Shown here piece by piece: positions 36,673 to 46,190 of a DNA stretch of 64,000 bases. The notes below the pieces were generated by a model that saw only the letters and a list, made by a program, of their open reading frames with translations, searched no databases and was not told the origin of the DNA. The stretch's first letter is position 1, and each line of letters begins with the position of its first letter. A program made the position numbers and the translations under genes. The DNA lies in the NCBI RefSeq assembly GCF_012276695.1, contig NZ_CP038852.1:310001-374000 (forward strand), given 5' to 3'. The DNA comes from Candidatus Pelagibacter giovannonii. GTDB taxonomy: Bacteria; Pseudomonadota; Alphaproteobacteria; Pelagibacterales; Pelagibacteraceae.

Positions 36673-37683
36673 ATGAATTCTTCAAAATTAAAGGGTATCA
36701 TTAAAGATATTTTTATTCGTCATAAGCTAAGTAAAGAGCATGCATCTATATGTGCTGAAGCTTTAATAAATGCTGAATTAGTAGGCGCTCCTTCTCATGG
36801 GTTATCTAGATTAAAAATGTACTGTGATCGAATATCTAAAAAAGTAATTAATCCCAAGGCTAAAATAAAAATTAAAAAAATCTCTCAATCAATTGCTCAC
36901 GTTGATGGCAGCAATAGTATTGGTTTTGTTGCAGCAGATACTGCTATTAAAACAGCAATAAGTAATGCTAAAAAAACTGGTATTGGCTTAGTTGCAGTTA
37001 AAAATAGTGGTCATTATGGTTTGTCTGGTTATTACGCAGAGCAAGCAGTTAAAAAAGGACTAATGGTGATGGTTTTTACTAATGCTCCTCCAGCAGTTGC
37101 TCCTCATGGAGCTTTAAAAAGTTTATTTGGAACAAACCCTATTTGTTTTGGAACTCCAACTGGATCTAAGGTTCCTTTTATTTTAGATACTTCAATATCA
37201 ATGATTAATAGAGGAAAAATTAGAGTTGCCGCAAGAGAGGGAACAAAAATTCCTGAAGGCGTTGCTTTAGATAAATTTGGTAAACCAACTACTGATCCTA
37301 AAAAAGCTTTAGAGGGTGTTCAATTACCTATAGCTGGTTTCAGAGGTTCTGGATTAGCTTGGATGGTTGATATTTTAAGTGGTGTATTAACTGGTGGTAA
37401 TCATGCAGGTAGAGTTAAGGATCCATTCAATGATTTTAGTGGTCCACAAAATATTGGGCATTTATTCTTTGTTTTAAAACCCAATTTGTTTGTAGGTAAT
37501 TCTTTTAATAAAAGAATAAAAGATAATATTAAAACTATCAAAAGACTTCCTAAAATTAAGGGTGTTAAAGAAATTCTTTATCCTGGACAAAGTAAGTTCA
37601 ATAGATTCAAAAATAATCTTAAAAAAGAAATTGATATTACAAAAGCTGTTCAAAAAGACTTAGAATATTTACAAGGTATTTAG
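36673..37683 (+). CDS. comC: Ldh2/malate dehydrogenase family oxidoreductase, probable (R)-sulfolactate dehydrogenase
   Basis: 336-residue NAD(P)-dependent enzyme of the type 2 malate/lactate dehydrogenase family: APSHGLSRLKMYCDRI near residue 38, VKNSGHYGLSGYYAEQA with the catalytic-region His, and LFGTNPICFGTPTG. The same family includes ComC, which oxidises (R)-sulfolactate to sulfopyruvate. It stands 18 bases after tauC and in a window with suyAB and hpsN, so ComC is the favoured reading, but malate, ureidoglycolate or other 2-hydroxyacids are possible. Confidence 0.6.
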   Translation: MNSSKLKGIIKDIFIRHKLSKEHASICAEALINAELVGAPSHGLSRLKMYCDRISKKVINPKAKIKIKKISQSIAHVDGSNSIGFVAADTAIKTAISNAKKTGIGLVAVKNSGHYGLSGYYAEQAVKKGLMVMVFTNAPPAVAPHGALKSLFGTNPICFGTPTGSKVPFILDTSISMINRGKIRVAAREGTKIPEGVALDKFGKPTTDPKKALEGVQLPIAGFRGSGLAWMVDILSGVLTGGNHAGRVKDPFNDFSGPQNIGHLFFVLKPNLFVGNSFNKRIKDNIKTIKRLPKIKGVKEILYPGQSKFNRFKNNLKKEIDITKAVQKDLEYLQGI

Positions 37684-38832
37684 CTAACGTACTGTCCTTG
37701 AAAATTTCACAAGATCATTAACAAGAAGTTCAGGTTCCTCTAATGCTGCAAAATGTCCACCACTTGGCATCTCAGTCCATTGAGTAACATTAAATATTCT
37801 ATCAACATAAGATTTTGGAGGCCACTCTGACATTTCGGCTGGAAAAATTGCAGCAGCTGTTGGTATTTTTATTTTTTTAAATTTTTTAGGGAAAAAACGT
37901 CCACCCTCTTCTCTTCTTCCATAATAAATCCAAGAAGCCGTATTAAAAGTCTTTGTAACTATATAAACCATAATATTAGCCAACAAGACATCCTTTGAAT
38001 AAGCACTTTCAATATTGTCATTTTTTAAATCTGACCAAGCATACATTTTTTCAATAATCCAAGCTGCAACTCCAACAGGACTATCCATCATTCCATAGCT
38101 TAATGTTTGTGGCTTTGTTGCTTGTTGGGTTCTATAACCGTCTTGCATAATTTGATCTTTATCAAATCGATCTTGCCAGTCTTGTTCTTCTTTTGATTGT
38201 GTTCCATCTGGGTGGCGCATTGTTAAGCAATTAATATGAATTGCTTTACAAAATTTTGAGTGATCGTAACCAATCCAGTTTGCTATAGTTGCTCCCCAAT
38301 CACCACCTTGTGCTAAATAACTTCTATACTCTAAATTTTCTATCATTAATTTATTTAAGATAGCTGCCATTTTTCTTGGACCAATCGGTTTAGGTGGTCT
38401 GCCTGAAAATCCAAAACCAGGTAAAGATGGAGCAATAACATCAAATGCGTCTTCAACTTTTCCACCAAATTTTTCTGGGTGAGCAAGTTTTTCGATTATA
38501 TGTAAAAACTCTACAACTGATCCAGGCCATCCATGCATGAGAAGTAATGGTGTTGGGTTAGATCCACTACCCTTTTCGTGAATAAAATGCATTTCAACAC
38601 CATCTACAACAGTTGTAAAATTTGAAAATTTATTTATTTCTGCTTCATGTTTTCTCCAATCAAAATCTTTGACCCAATAACTTGATATCTCCTTCATATA
38701 TTCAAGATTGGTTCCATATTCCCAGCCACCATCATCTGGCATTTCATGCCATGGGTAATTTTTTACCTTAGTATAAATTTCTTGAAGTGCTTTATCGGGA
38801 ATATTTAATTTAAAAGGCTTAATCATTATCAA
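37684..38832 (-). CDS. Epoxide hydrolase family protein (EHN domain)
   Basis: 382-residue alpha/beta hydrolase with an N-terminal epoxide-hydrolase domain (FDWRKHEAEINKFSNF). Oxyanion region LLMHGWPGSVVEF, nucleophile elbow GGDWGATI (Asp) and a late GGHFAALEEPE (catalytic His) are all present. It would open epoxide rings; the natural substrate is unknown. Its stop directly abuts the stop of the convergent dehydrogenase gene, with no space for a terminator. Confidence 0.85.
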   Translation of the reverse strand: MIMIKPFKLNIPDKALQEIYTKVKNYPWHEMPDDGGWEYGTNLEYMKEISSYWVKDFDWRKHEAEINKFSNFTTVVDGVEMHFIHEKGSGSNPTPLLLMHGWPGSVVEFLHIIEKLAHPEKFGGKVEDAFDVIAPSLPGFGFSGRPPKPIGPRKMAAILNKLMIENLEYRSYLAQGGDWGATIANWIGYDHSKFCKAIHINCLTMRHPDGTQSKEEQDWQDRFDKDQIMQDGYRTQQATKPQTLSYGMMDSPVGVAAWIIEKMYAWSDLKNDNIESAYSKDVLLANIMVYIVTKTFNTASWIYYGRREEGGRFFPKKFKKIKIPTAAAIFPAEMSEWPPKSYVDRIFNVTQWTEMPSGGHFAALEEPELLVNDLVKFSRTVR

Positions 38833-38875
38833 TTTACAGTATATACTTTTTAAAAATTCAGATTAAATATACCTC

Positions 38876-39787
38876 ATGCTTTCAAATAAAGAAATTGTTT
38901 GTCCTAATAACCTTCTAGACCATGCACATAAGAAAAAAGGTGTTAACGCTGCTATCGTTAACGCAGGTTTGCCCTTGCCTATGCTTTCAGTTCAAGATGC
39001 TGTTAATGAAAATTTAATTACACCCATTTTTATAGGGGATAAAAAAGACATTCTTAAGTGTGCTGAGGATTTAAAATGGGATATATCTTCGTATGAGATA
39101 ATTCATGAACCTATAGAAAATAATACAGCAGCAATAGCTGCAAAACTTGCTAGCAAAGATAAAGTAAAGATTATTGTTAAGGGTCATATTCATACCGATG
39201 TTTTAATGAAAGAAGTTTTAAAAAGAGATTATAATTTACTTGGAAAAACTAGACTTAGCCACATATGGCATATGACAACTACAAAAGACGATAAGCCTCT
39301 TATAATTACTGATGGTGCTTTAAATGTTTTACCTAATATAAAAACAAAAATGCATATCTTAAGGAATGTAATTGATTTTTCAAATCGTATAGGAATTGAA
39401 AGACCAAAAGTTGCAGTTCTATCAGCGACAGAAGAAATTTTAGATAGTGTACCAAGCTCTATTGATGCGAATGAAATTACACAGCTTGCAAAACAAGATG
39501 ATTTAAATGCTGATGTTTTTGGTCCTTTAGCATTTGATAATAGTATTTCAAAAAAATCTGCTGCAATTAAAGGTGTTAAAAATATTGTAGCTGGTGATGC
39601 TGATGTATTATTAGTTCCAAGTGTTGAAACTGGAAATAGTTTAGTTAAAATGATGATATATTTTATGGGAGCTTGTGCTGCTGGAGTTGTGGTTGGTGGA
39701 AAAGTTCCAATAGTTATTACTAGTAGATCCGATGAAGCACAAGCTAGATTGGCATCTATTGCAGCAGCTGTTGTTGCATTAGACTAA
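38876..39787 (+). CDS. pta: Phosphate acetyltransferase
   Basis: 303-residue short Pta (PTA/PTB family). HIHTDVLMKEVL, KTRLSHIWHM, LIITDGALNV and the C-terminal GKVPIVITSRSDEAQARLAS are typical. It would convert the acetyl phosphate made by Xsc to acetyl-CoA. No acetate kinase gene adjoins it, consistent with a dedicated sulfonate role alongside hpsN, 63 bases downstream. Some proteins of this type are called bifunctional enoyl-CoA hydratase/Pta, but the MaoC domain is missing here. Confidence 0.85.
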   Translation: MLSNKEIVCPNNLLDHAHKKKGVNAAIVNAGLPLPMLSVQDAVNENLITPIFIGDKKDILKCAEDLKWDISSYEIIHEPIENNTAAIAAKLASKDKVKIIVKGHIHTDVLMKEVLKRDYNLLGKTRLSHIWHMTTTKDDKPLIITDGALNVLPNIKTKMHILRNVIDFSNRIGIERPKVAVLSATEEILDSVPSSIDANEITQLAKQDDLNADVFGPLAFDNSISKKSAAIKGVKNIVAGDADVLLVPSVETGNSLVKMMIYFMGACAAGVVVGGKVPIVITSRSDEAQARLASIAAAVVALD

Positions 39788-39850
39788 TTCTTCATTGAAA
39801 TAACTATATTAATGTTTTAAATAAGACTTCAAAAATTAGAGAGGGAAACA

Positions 39851-41137
39851 ATGGCTATAACATATTTAAAAAAATCACCTAAGACATCATCAACAGATGA
39901 CACTAAAACTACAGAAATTGTTAAAGAATTATTGAAAGATATTGAAGAAAATAAAGAGCAAGCCTGTATAGATCTTACAAAAAAATTTGATAAGTATGAT
40001 GGTGATATTATTGTTTCTAAAGAAAGAATTGAAGAAATTAAAAAGACTTTAGATCAGAGAACTAAAGATGATATTCAATTTTCTTACGATAGAGTTAGAA
40101 CATTTGCTGAAGCTCAATTAAAAAATTATGGACAAGATTTTGAAGTAGAGCTTTCTCCAGGATTATTTGCTGGTCAAAGATTAATACCTGTTAATACTGC
40201 TGGATGCTATATACCTGGTGGTAGATATGCTCACATCGCTTCTGCTGTTATGAGTGTAACGACTGCAAAAGTTGCAGGAGTAAAAAATGTAATTGCATGT
40301 AGTCCTCCTAAAGAGAGTGTTGGTGCCCATCCAACAATTGTGTATACAGCTGATTTATGTGGTGCTGATGTAATTTTAAATTTAGGTGGTGTACCTGGTG
40401 TTGCTTCAATGACTAATGGATTATTTAATAATCCTCCAGCTGATATTATAGTTGGTCCTGGTAACCAGTTTGTTGCTGAAGCTAAAAGAATTTTATTTGG
40501 AAAAGTGGGAATTGATTTGTTTGCTGGTCCTACTGAAATTGCTGTAATTGCAGATGATAAAGCTGATGCAGAAATGGTTGCTGTTGATCTTGTTGGTCAA
40601 GCAGAGCATGGTTATAATTCTCCTGCTTGGTTATATACAACAAGTAAACGAGTTGCTGATGAGGTAATGAAAAGAGTTCCAGAATTAATTGCTGATTTAC
40701 CAGAAGTTCCAAGAACAAGTGCAGAAGCTGCTTGGAGGGATTATGGAGAGGTTATTCTTTGTGATACTGACGAAGAAATGGCAACAATCAGTGATGAATA
40801 TGCTCCAGAACATTTAGAGATACAAACTGAAAACTTAGATTGGTTCCATAAAAGATTAAAAAATTATGGCTCACTATTTATTGGTGAAGAAACAACTGTT
40901 GCTTATGGAGATAAATGTTCAGGCACAAACCACATCTTACCTACTAAAGGTGCTGGTCGATATACAGGTGGTTTATTTGTTGGGAAATTTATTAAGACAT
41001 TAAGTTTCCAAAGAATGACTAAAGAATCTACAAAAACTGTAGGCGCTGCTTGTGCTAGAATTTCTAGATATGAAGGTATGGAAGCTCATGCTAGAACTGG
41101 TGATGTTAGATTAAGAAAATATGGTTTTTCTAATTAA
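39851..41137 (+). CDS. hpsN: Sulfopropanediol (DHPS) 3-dehydrogenase
   Basis: 428-residue member of the histidinol-dehydrogenase superfamily. It shares the catalytic pair in APEHLEIQTE and the zinc-site regions, but AGCYIPGGRYAHIASAVMSV, PTSAEAAWRDYGEVILCD-like text and the C-terminal RYEGMEAHARTGDVRLRKYG correspond to HpsN as I recall it, rather than HisD. HpsN oxidises (R)-2,3-dihydroxypropane-1-sulfonate to (R)-sulfolactate with NAD, feeding SuyAB. GAGAGGG ribosome site. The stop overlaps the convergent lysE gene by 8 bases. Confidence 0.88.
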   Translation: MAITYLKKSPKTSSTDDTKTTEIVKELLKDIEENKEQACIDLTKKFDKYDGDIIVSKERIEEIKKTLDQRTKDDIQFSYDRVRTFAEAQLKNYGQDFEVELSPGLFAGQRLIPVNTAGCYIPGGRYAHIASAVMSVTTAKVAGVKNVIACSPPKESVGAHPTIVYTADLCGADVILNLGGVPGVASMTNGLFNNPPADIIVGPGNQFVAEAKRILFGKVGIDLFAGPTEIAVIADDKADAEMVAVDLVGQAEHGYNSPAWLYTTSKRVADEVMKRVPELIADLPEVPRTSAEAAWRDYGEVILCDTDEEMATISDEYAPEHLEIQTENLDWFHKRLKNYGSLFIGEETTVAYGDKCSGTNHILPTKGAGRYTGGLFVGKFIKTLSFQRMTKESTKTVGAACARISRYEGMEAHARTGDVRLRKYGFSN

Positions 41138-41738
41138 TTATTTCAAATAAAACAAATAAAGCCAATAAACTCATAAACAATATTATTAATAGATTAATCT
41201 GTTTCCAAACTTTATCACTTCGAAGATATTTTGATAAAGATTTTGAAAGATATGCTATTGTAAAAAAGAAAAGAAATGATGCTATAGAAGCCCCAAGTCC
41301 AAAATAGTACTTATCAATAATTAATAAATTTTTAGAAAAATTTCCCAAAAAGAATACAGTATCTGAATAGACATGTGGATTGAGATAGGTGAAAGCGAGA
41401 GTTTTAGTTATTATACCTGTTAATGAGATGTTTTTTACTTCTTGATTAAAATTAATCTTATTTTTTTGAATAGATATCTTTCCATAAATAAAATGAGCTA
41501 AAAATATAAATAAGAGAATATTTAAGATAAGCTCTATTGTAGAATTAAAAAAATTACCAAAATATTGAAATAAAAAAATTCCTAAAAATATTAATATCAA
41601 ATCAGATATTGAGCAAATTATGCAAACAAGAAATATATATTGTTTTTTTAACCCTTGCTCTATTACAAAAATATTTTGGGCACCAATTGCTAGAATTAAA
41701 CTAAGACCTGTAAAAAAACCTAATAATAAATATTCCAT
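41130..41738 (-). CDS. LysE/ArgO family amino acid exporter
   Basis: 202 residues, six helices. AIGAQNIFVIEQGLKKQY near the start and the internal TYLNPHVYSDTVFFLG motif are hallmarks of ArgO/LysE exporters of basic amino acids. It starts 9 bases after proW and is the last gene of the proX-proV-proW operon. The pairing of importer and exporter may protect against imported solutes or their products. Confidence 0.85.
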   Translation of the reverse strand: MEYLLLGFFTGLSLILAIGAQNIFVIEQGLKKQYIFLVCIICSISDLILIFLGIFLFQYFGNFFNSTIELILNILLFIFLAHFIYGKISIQKNKINFNQEVKNISLTGIITKTLAFTYLNPHVYSDTVFFLGNFSKNLLIIDKYYFGLGASIASFLFFFTIAYLSKSLSKYLRSDKVWKQINLLIILFMSLLALFVLFEIIN

Positions 41739-41747
41739 TAATTTTTA

Positions 41748-43253
41748 TTAAACTCTTTTTTTACCCTGAACAACCCTATCAAGTATCAATGCAACAAATA
41801 AAATTGCTACACCTGCAAGAATTCCTTGTCCAACATTAGCATACTGCAATGCTTCAAGAACATCTTGACCTAAACCTTTTGCACCAATTAAAGACGCAAC
41901 AACTACCATGGCTAAGCTTAACATCACTGTCTGATTAACACCTGCTAAAATTGAAGGTGTGGCCAGTGGTAGATCTACTTTTCTAAGCAAATACCATTTT
42001 GTTGCACCGTATGCGATAGCTGCCTCTCGAATTGTTTCTGGCACTCCACGTAACCCTAAAACGGTAAGTCTGACAACGGGTGTTCCTCCAAAAATCATTG
42101 TAATAATTACCGCTGCAACCTTTCCAGTACCAAAAAATGCTATTACTGGTATCATAAATACAAAAGCCGGCATTGTTTGCATGAAATCCATTATAGGCCT
42201 AATCAATGAATAAAATCTTTGTCGTCTTGCACAATAAATTCCAAGGGGTATACCGATTGCTATACTTAATACTGCAGCAGTTCCTAATAGAGCAAGTGTC
42301 GTCATTGCTTTAACCCAAAAACCTAAAAAACCCATGTAGCACAAAAACCCTGTTGAATAAATTGCAGCTCTGGGTCCTGCTGATAACCCTGTTAGTGTTA
42401 CAATGGCAGTTATAATTACAATCCACGGAGTTTTAACAAATAATAATTCTAAGAAATCTAAAACTGATCTAATTCCAATTGTTATGGCAGTAAAAATTAA
42501 ATCCCCTTTAACAACAGCATAATCAAAAATAACCTCTATCCATTTAATTGAAAATAATCGTATTTCAGGATGAGTTGGAAAAGTATCCATTATTTGTAAA
42601 AGACCTGGGAAACTATAATGGATAACAGAAAAAAACATTATAATAGATGTAAAAATACTACTGTAGATGTAATTTTTCATCTGCATCCCTGGATGAATAG
42701 ATTTATCAGATAGCCACTCGGAATATTTCTTTTCTAAAATAGAATTCGCCAAAATACCTTGGGTAATCTTAACAGCAATCAATAAAATAACACCGAAAAA
42801 TGCAATCCAAATTGCTGAGGCTTCTACTCTTGTAATTTCATCAAGATAACCTTGCATAGCATCTTCTAAAGATTTTATGTTTCTTTTAAAGACATCAATT
42901 TTGTCTGGATTATTTTCTATCGCAGCTTCTAATTGTTTATTCCTAAAAGCTATTGTGCCTTTAACTTGTTCAACTTTAGCAATAGCATCTGCTGTAATAT
43001 TACCAAATAAACCTCTAATAATTTGTACTACAGCAAAAGTTTCTATAATTAAAAAAGCTAAAGTCCAATTCCAAACATTACGCATTCCAAACCAAACAGG
43101 TCCAAGAATAAATGCAAATAGGTTAAATGATAATGAATAAGTAGGTTTACTACCAATTTTTTTAAACTCTTTTATATAATAATCTGGATTACTTTTTACA
43201 AAATCAGTAATCAGTTCATCTCTAGAAGGGTTTCTAAGTGTTTTATTCTCCAT
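41748..43253 (-). CDS. proW: Glycine betaine/proline ABC permease with DUF2628-like N-terminal domain
   Basis: 501 residues. The C-terminal half (from about 290) is a ProW permease with the EAA loop AAIAYGATKWYLLRKVDLP. The N-terminal half starts with FNLFAFILGPVWFGMRNVW, like DUF2628 proteins, followed by helices, a charged coiled-coil segment (about residues 88-140) and a further helix. Typical ProW is about 280-350 residues. It overlaps proV by 11 bases. Confidence 0.85.
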   Translation of the reverse strand: MENKTLRNPSRDELITDFVKSNPDYYIKEFKKIGSKPTYSLSFNLFAFILGPVWFGMRNVWNWTLAFLIIETFAVVQIIRGLFGNITADAIAKVEQVKGTIAFRNKQLEAAIENNPDKIDVFKRNIKSLEDAMQGYLDEITRVEASAIWIAFFGVILLIAVKITQGILANSILEKKYSEWLSDKSIHPGMQMKNYIYSSIFTSIIMFFSVIHYSFPGLLQIMDTFPTHPEIRLFSIKWIEVIFDYAVVKGDLIFTAITIGIRSVLDFLELLFVKTPWIVIITAIVTLTGLSAGPRAAIYSTGFLCYMGFLGFWVKAMTTLALLGTAAVLSIAIGIPLGIYCARRQRFYSLIRPIMDFMQTMPAFVFMIPVIAFFGTGKVAAVIITMIFGGTPVVRLTVLGLRGVPETIREAAIAYGATKWYLLRKVDLPLATPSILAGVNQTVMLSLAMVVVASLIGAKGLGQDVLEALQYANVGQGILAGVAILFVALILDRVVQGKKRV

Positions 43254-44295
43254 CGCTACCCTCTACAACTGCCTTAAGTAAATCTGCCTGAGTTATTATA
43301 CCAATGTTTTTGTTATCACTATTAATCACTAATATTGGTTCATCTTTAATTGAAGATTTTTCTATTAGTTTATTTAATAAATCATTTTCATTAACACTTT
43401 CTAAATTTTTACCTATTAATCCAAATTTCTTTTCAAATTTTTCTACAGGCTGCATAATAGATTTTGCTTGAACAATTTTTAATCTAGAAATTCCCTTCAC
43501 AAAGTCTGCTACATAACTATCTGCTGGCTTCATAACTATTTCTTCTGGTGTCCCTATTTGGATAACCTTTCCATCTCTCATGATTGCAATTCTATGACCT
43601 ACCCTTACCGCTTCATCTAAGTCATGAGTTATAAATACTGTTGTTTTTTTCATTTGTTTTGAAAGTTTGATAAATTCTGCTTGAAGCTGTCTTCTAATTA
43701 ATGGGTCTAGTGCACTAAATGGTTCATCCATTAATAAAACATCAGGATCTGCAGCTAAAGCTCTAGCCAATCCAACTCTTTGTTGCATTCCACCCGACAA
43801 TTCATGAGCAAATTTATTTCCCCACCCTTGAAGCTCTACAATATCTAAAATTTTATTAGCAGTATCCAGTCTATCATTTTTACTGATGCCTCTTATTTCA
43901 AGTGGCATTGCTATATTATCTAATACTGATCTATGGGGCATTAGAGCAAAGTTCTGAAAAACCATACCTATCTTTTTATTCCTTAAATCTTGCAAACTTT
44001 TTGCGTCAAACTTCATTACATCTTCATTATTGATCAAAATTTGACCTGAAGTTGGTTCTAATAATCTATTGATATGCCTAACTAAAGTAGATTTACCACT
44101 GCCAGAAAGGCCCATTACACAAAAAATCTCTCCCTTTTTAACGTTAAAAGAAACATCAGATACACCAATTACTGAATTATATTTTTCTAAAGCTTCTTGT
44201 TTTGAAATATGTTCATTTTGAATAGCGTTTAATGCTTCTTTGGAATTGTTACCAAATATCTTCCAAACATTTTTTATTTTAATAGCTGAGTCCAT
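43243..44295 (-). CDS. proV: Glycine betaine/proline ABC transporter ATP-binding protein
   Basis: 350 residues from ATG 44295, giving the ProV-like start MDSAIKIKNVWKIFG; an in-frame upstream start (44349) lies inside a strong hairpin and is rejected. Walker A GLSGSGKST, signature LSGGMQQRVGLARAL, Walker B LLMDEPFSALD, then a C-terminal CBS-like domain that senses ionic strength in relatives. Osmolyte uptake (glycine betaine, proline, possibly DMSP) is expected. Confidence 0.92.
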   Translation of the reverse strand: MDSAIKIKNVWKIFGNNSKEALNAIQNEHISKQEALEKYNSVIGVSDVSFNVKKGEIFCVMGLSGSGKSTLVRHINRLLEPTSGQILINNEDVMKFDAKSLQDLRNKKIGMVFQNFALMPHRSVLDNIAMPLEIRGISKNDRLDTANKILDIVELQGWGNKFAHELSGGMQQRVGLARALAADPDVLLMDEPFSALDPLIRRQLQAEFIKLSKQMKKTTVFITHDLDEAVRVGHRIAIMRDGKVIQIGTPEEIVMKPADSYVADFVKGISRLKIVQAKSIMQPVEKFEKKFGLIGKNLESVNENDLLNKLIEKSSIKDEPILVINSDNKNIGIITQADLLKAVVEGSDGE

Positions 44296-44336
44296 CAAAT
44301 CCGTTCGAAAATTTAATAATTTTTTTTCAAGAAATA

Positions 44337-44365
44337 TACCCGGCAACAAATAAAGTTGCCGGGTA
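44337..44365 (-). terminator. Intercistronic hairpin between proX and proV
   Basis: An 11-pair perfect stem, arms ACCCGGCAAC (44338-44347) and GTTGCCGGGT (44355-44364) plus one closing T-A pair, loop of seven. Directly after the binding-protein gene, as in the tau and TRAP operons. The T-run on the minus strand is weak (TATATTT), so it may stabilise proX mRNA instead of terminating. Confidence 0.75.
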
Positions 44366-44380
44366 AAAATTTAACTTAAC

Positions 44381-45343
44381 TTAAAGTCCTAACCAACCAT
44401 CAACTTTAGATTTATTATTTTTCATCCAAGTTCTAGCAACATCAGCTGGTTGTTTTTTCTCAACTGAAATTGCATAAGCCATAGCTGACACATCATCTCC
44501 TGTTAACTGAAAGTTCTTAAAAAACTCAACAATAGCTGGAGATTTTGCTTCTAAAGAAGTGCCCCAACCTATTTGGATTTTTTTAAGTGCATCTTTTGAC
44601 GCAACATAAGATTTTTTATACCAGTCAGCATCTTCTTTAGGCTGAACCATTTTGTATTTAGATGGATCATGTTTTGGTTCTGTCAACATAACTACGTCAG
44701 CCATTCCCCAAATTGCATGTGGTTTGTAACAATAAAATGCATAGCCTTCACCTTTTTTAATTGAGTCAAGCACTCTTGCATTTTTTACAGCTTCAGCAGC
44801 TCTGATAGGTTCAATACCCGCATCATATAAACCATAATCTCTAAGTTTAACTTGGTTTACATTTGCAGAAGCCCATCCGTCAGCACCAATCCAAAACTCA
44901 CCTTTACCATTACCATCACTGTCCATTGCTTTAACAACTTCTGGTCTAGCTAAGTCTTCAATTGCTGTAATATTCATTTTTTTTGCAAATTGTTGAGATA
45001 CACAATATCCTTGGTTCCCTTCATAAGGTTTTGAACTTAACTTAAGAGTTCCTTTGGGAACTAGATCGTTAGTATAAGCCTGTTGATTAGGTAACCAGAT
45101 ATCAGGGTGAACTTCTATTTCACCTTTGCTTCTATCAATTGCACCGTAGATTGCAGTGTTGTTTCCTGGAACTAATTCTGCTTCTCCACCCATTTTGTCA
45201 TTAACAACTGCTGCTAATAAATTTGCAATAGCTGTTGCACCTGTCCAACCTGGATCTCCTATTTTAACTTTTTCAGCAAATGTTGAAAAAGTAGCAAATA
45301 AAGAAATTAAACCAGCTACAAGTGTAGTTTTTATTATTTTCAT
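44381..45343 (-). CDS. proX: Glycine betaine/proline ABC transporter binding protein
   Basis: 320 residues with signal peptide (cleaved about STFA/EKV). The mature protein begins VKIGDPGWTGATAIANLLAAV, typical of ProX/OpuAC type II binding proteins, and contains the aromatic-cage style GYAFYCYKPHAIWGM and DGWASANVNQ. First gene of the operon; promoter at 45373-45402. Confidence 0.9.
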   Translation of the reverse strand: MKIIKTTLVAGLISLFATFSTFAEKVKIGDPGWTGATAIANLLAAVVNDKMGGEAELVPGNNTAIYGAIDRSKGEIEVHPDIWLPNQQAYTNDLVPKGTLKLSSKPYEGNQGYCVSQQFAKKMNITAIEDLARPEVVKAMDSDGNGKGEFWIGADGWASANVNQVKLRDYGLYDAGIEPIRAAEAVKNARVLDSIKKGEGYAFYCYKPHAIWGMADVVMLTEPKHDPSKYKMVQPKEDADWYKKSYVASKDALKKIQIGWGTSLEAKSPAIVEFFKNFQLTGDDVSAMAYAISVEKKQPADVARTWMKNNKSKVDGWLGL

Positions 45344-45372
45344 TATACCCCTCTCGATTAATTTAAAAACTA

Positions 45373-45402
45373 AGCATAGCTTAAAACTTTTAAGAGAGTC
45401 AA
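45373..45402 (-). promoter_or_regulatory. proX promoter with internal operator dyad
   Basis: On the minus strand TTGACT (45402-45397), 18-base spacer, TATGCT (45378-45373). The spacer contains the 15-base dyad CTTAAAAGTTTTAAG (45380-45394). The same arrangement, 25 of 26 bases identical across the core, precedes dctP at 49182-49207. Confidence 0.7.
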
Positions 45403-45463
45403 AGAAATTTGTAGCTAAATTTGTTGAGTTTTTGAGATAAATATAAATCTAGACATAATTTTT

Positions 45464-46114
45464 TTACTTAAAATCTAAAGATTTTGCTTCTTTTTTATTA
45501 AATTTTTTTTCATTTAATAGGTTTGCAAAACTGTGGTTAACATCTCTGTGTCCTGCCTCATCATCTCTTACTACCCTTACAACATCTTTTAATGTTGAGT
45601 GAAGTGGAAGATTCCAATAGTCAATTGCAATTTTGGGAGCTGGTTGATCTTTAATTCTTCCCGACTCTAATTCGTTTAAATAATCTGTATAACTAAAAAC
45701 TGCCTCTTCTTCAAAGTACCCTACTATTCTATGAGCTGTTCTTTGAGACACCAAATATATTATTGAATAAATAATTATAAATACTAGTTGTGCTGCAATA
45801 ATTATAAATCTTTCTAATGGTGTTGGTTTAGCAACCTGAATAAAAGTCATTAAATGCATTCTTTCATTTTCAGCCTCTTCTAAAAGAAGCTTTATCCAGC
45901 CTTTATCATCCTCCATTTTTCTTAAAGATTTTAGATGCATCAGCATGCCTGCAACCATTCCAGGTACAGCAGCAACCGTTTCTAGTACTACGGCTCTATG
46001 ACCATATTTTTTTTTAAAAAAAATATCAGCTACAAGTCTTAAAAGTTTTGTAAACAATAAGGCTACACGGTCACTCATATTTTCTGGCCTGTAATGTTTT
46101 TGTAAATTATCCAT
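45464..46114 (-). CDS. aox: Alternative (cyanide-insensitive) ubiquinol oxidase
   Basis: 216-residue di-iron oxidase. All four iron-binding motifs can be read: [40 protein letters not shown] and [10 protein letters not shown]. It would pass ubiquinol electrons to oxygen without pumping protons. ATG 46114 chosen (a GTG at 46117 precedes it). Stands alone between the proX promoter and the TRAP operon scar. Confidence 0.93.
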   Translation of the reverse strand: MDNLQKHYRPENMSDRVALLFTKLLRLVADIFFKKKYGHRAVVLETVAAVPGMVAGMLMHLKSLRKMEDDKGWIKLLLEEAENERMHLMTFIQVAKPTPLERFIIIAAQLVFIIIYSIIYLVSQRTAHRIVGYFEEEAVFSYTDYLNELESGRIKDQPAPKIAIDYWNLPLHSTLKDVVRVVRDDEAGHRDVNHSFANLLNEKKFNKKEAKSLDFK

Positions 46115-46190
46115 CACATATATATTTGGATATTAGTTTCAATTATTCTATGTGATATTATGACCTTAAATATACTGGGTTTTATCTTAT

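Noticed and set aside
39851..41137. Histidinol dehydrogenase (hisD) reading of the hpsN gene
   Set aside because: The superfamily is shared, but the C-terminal RYEGMEAHARTGDVRLRKYG ending, the AAWRDYGEVILCD segment and the pta/suyAB/tau context fit HpsN better. No other his gene adjoins it.
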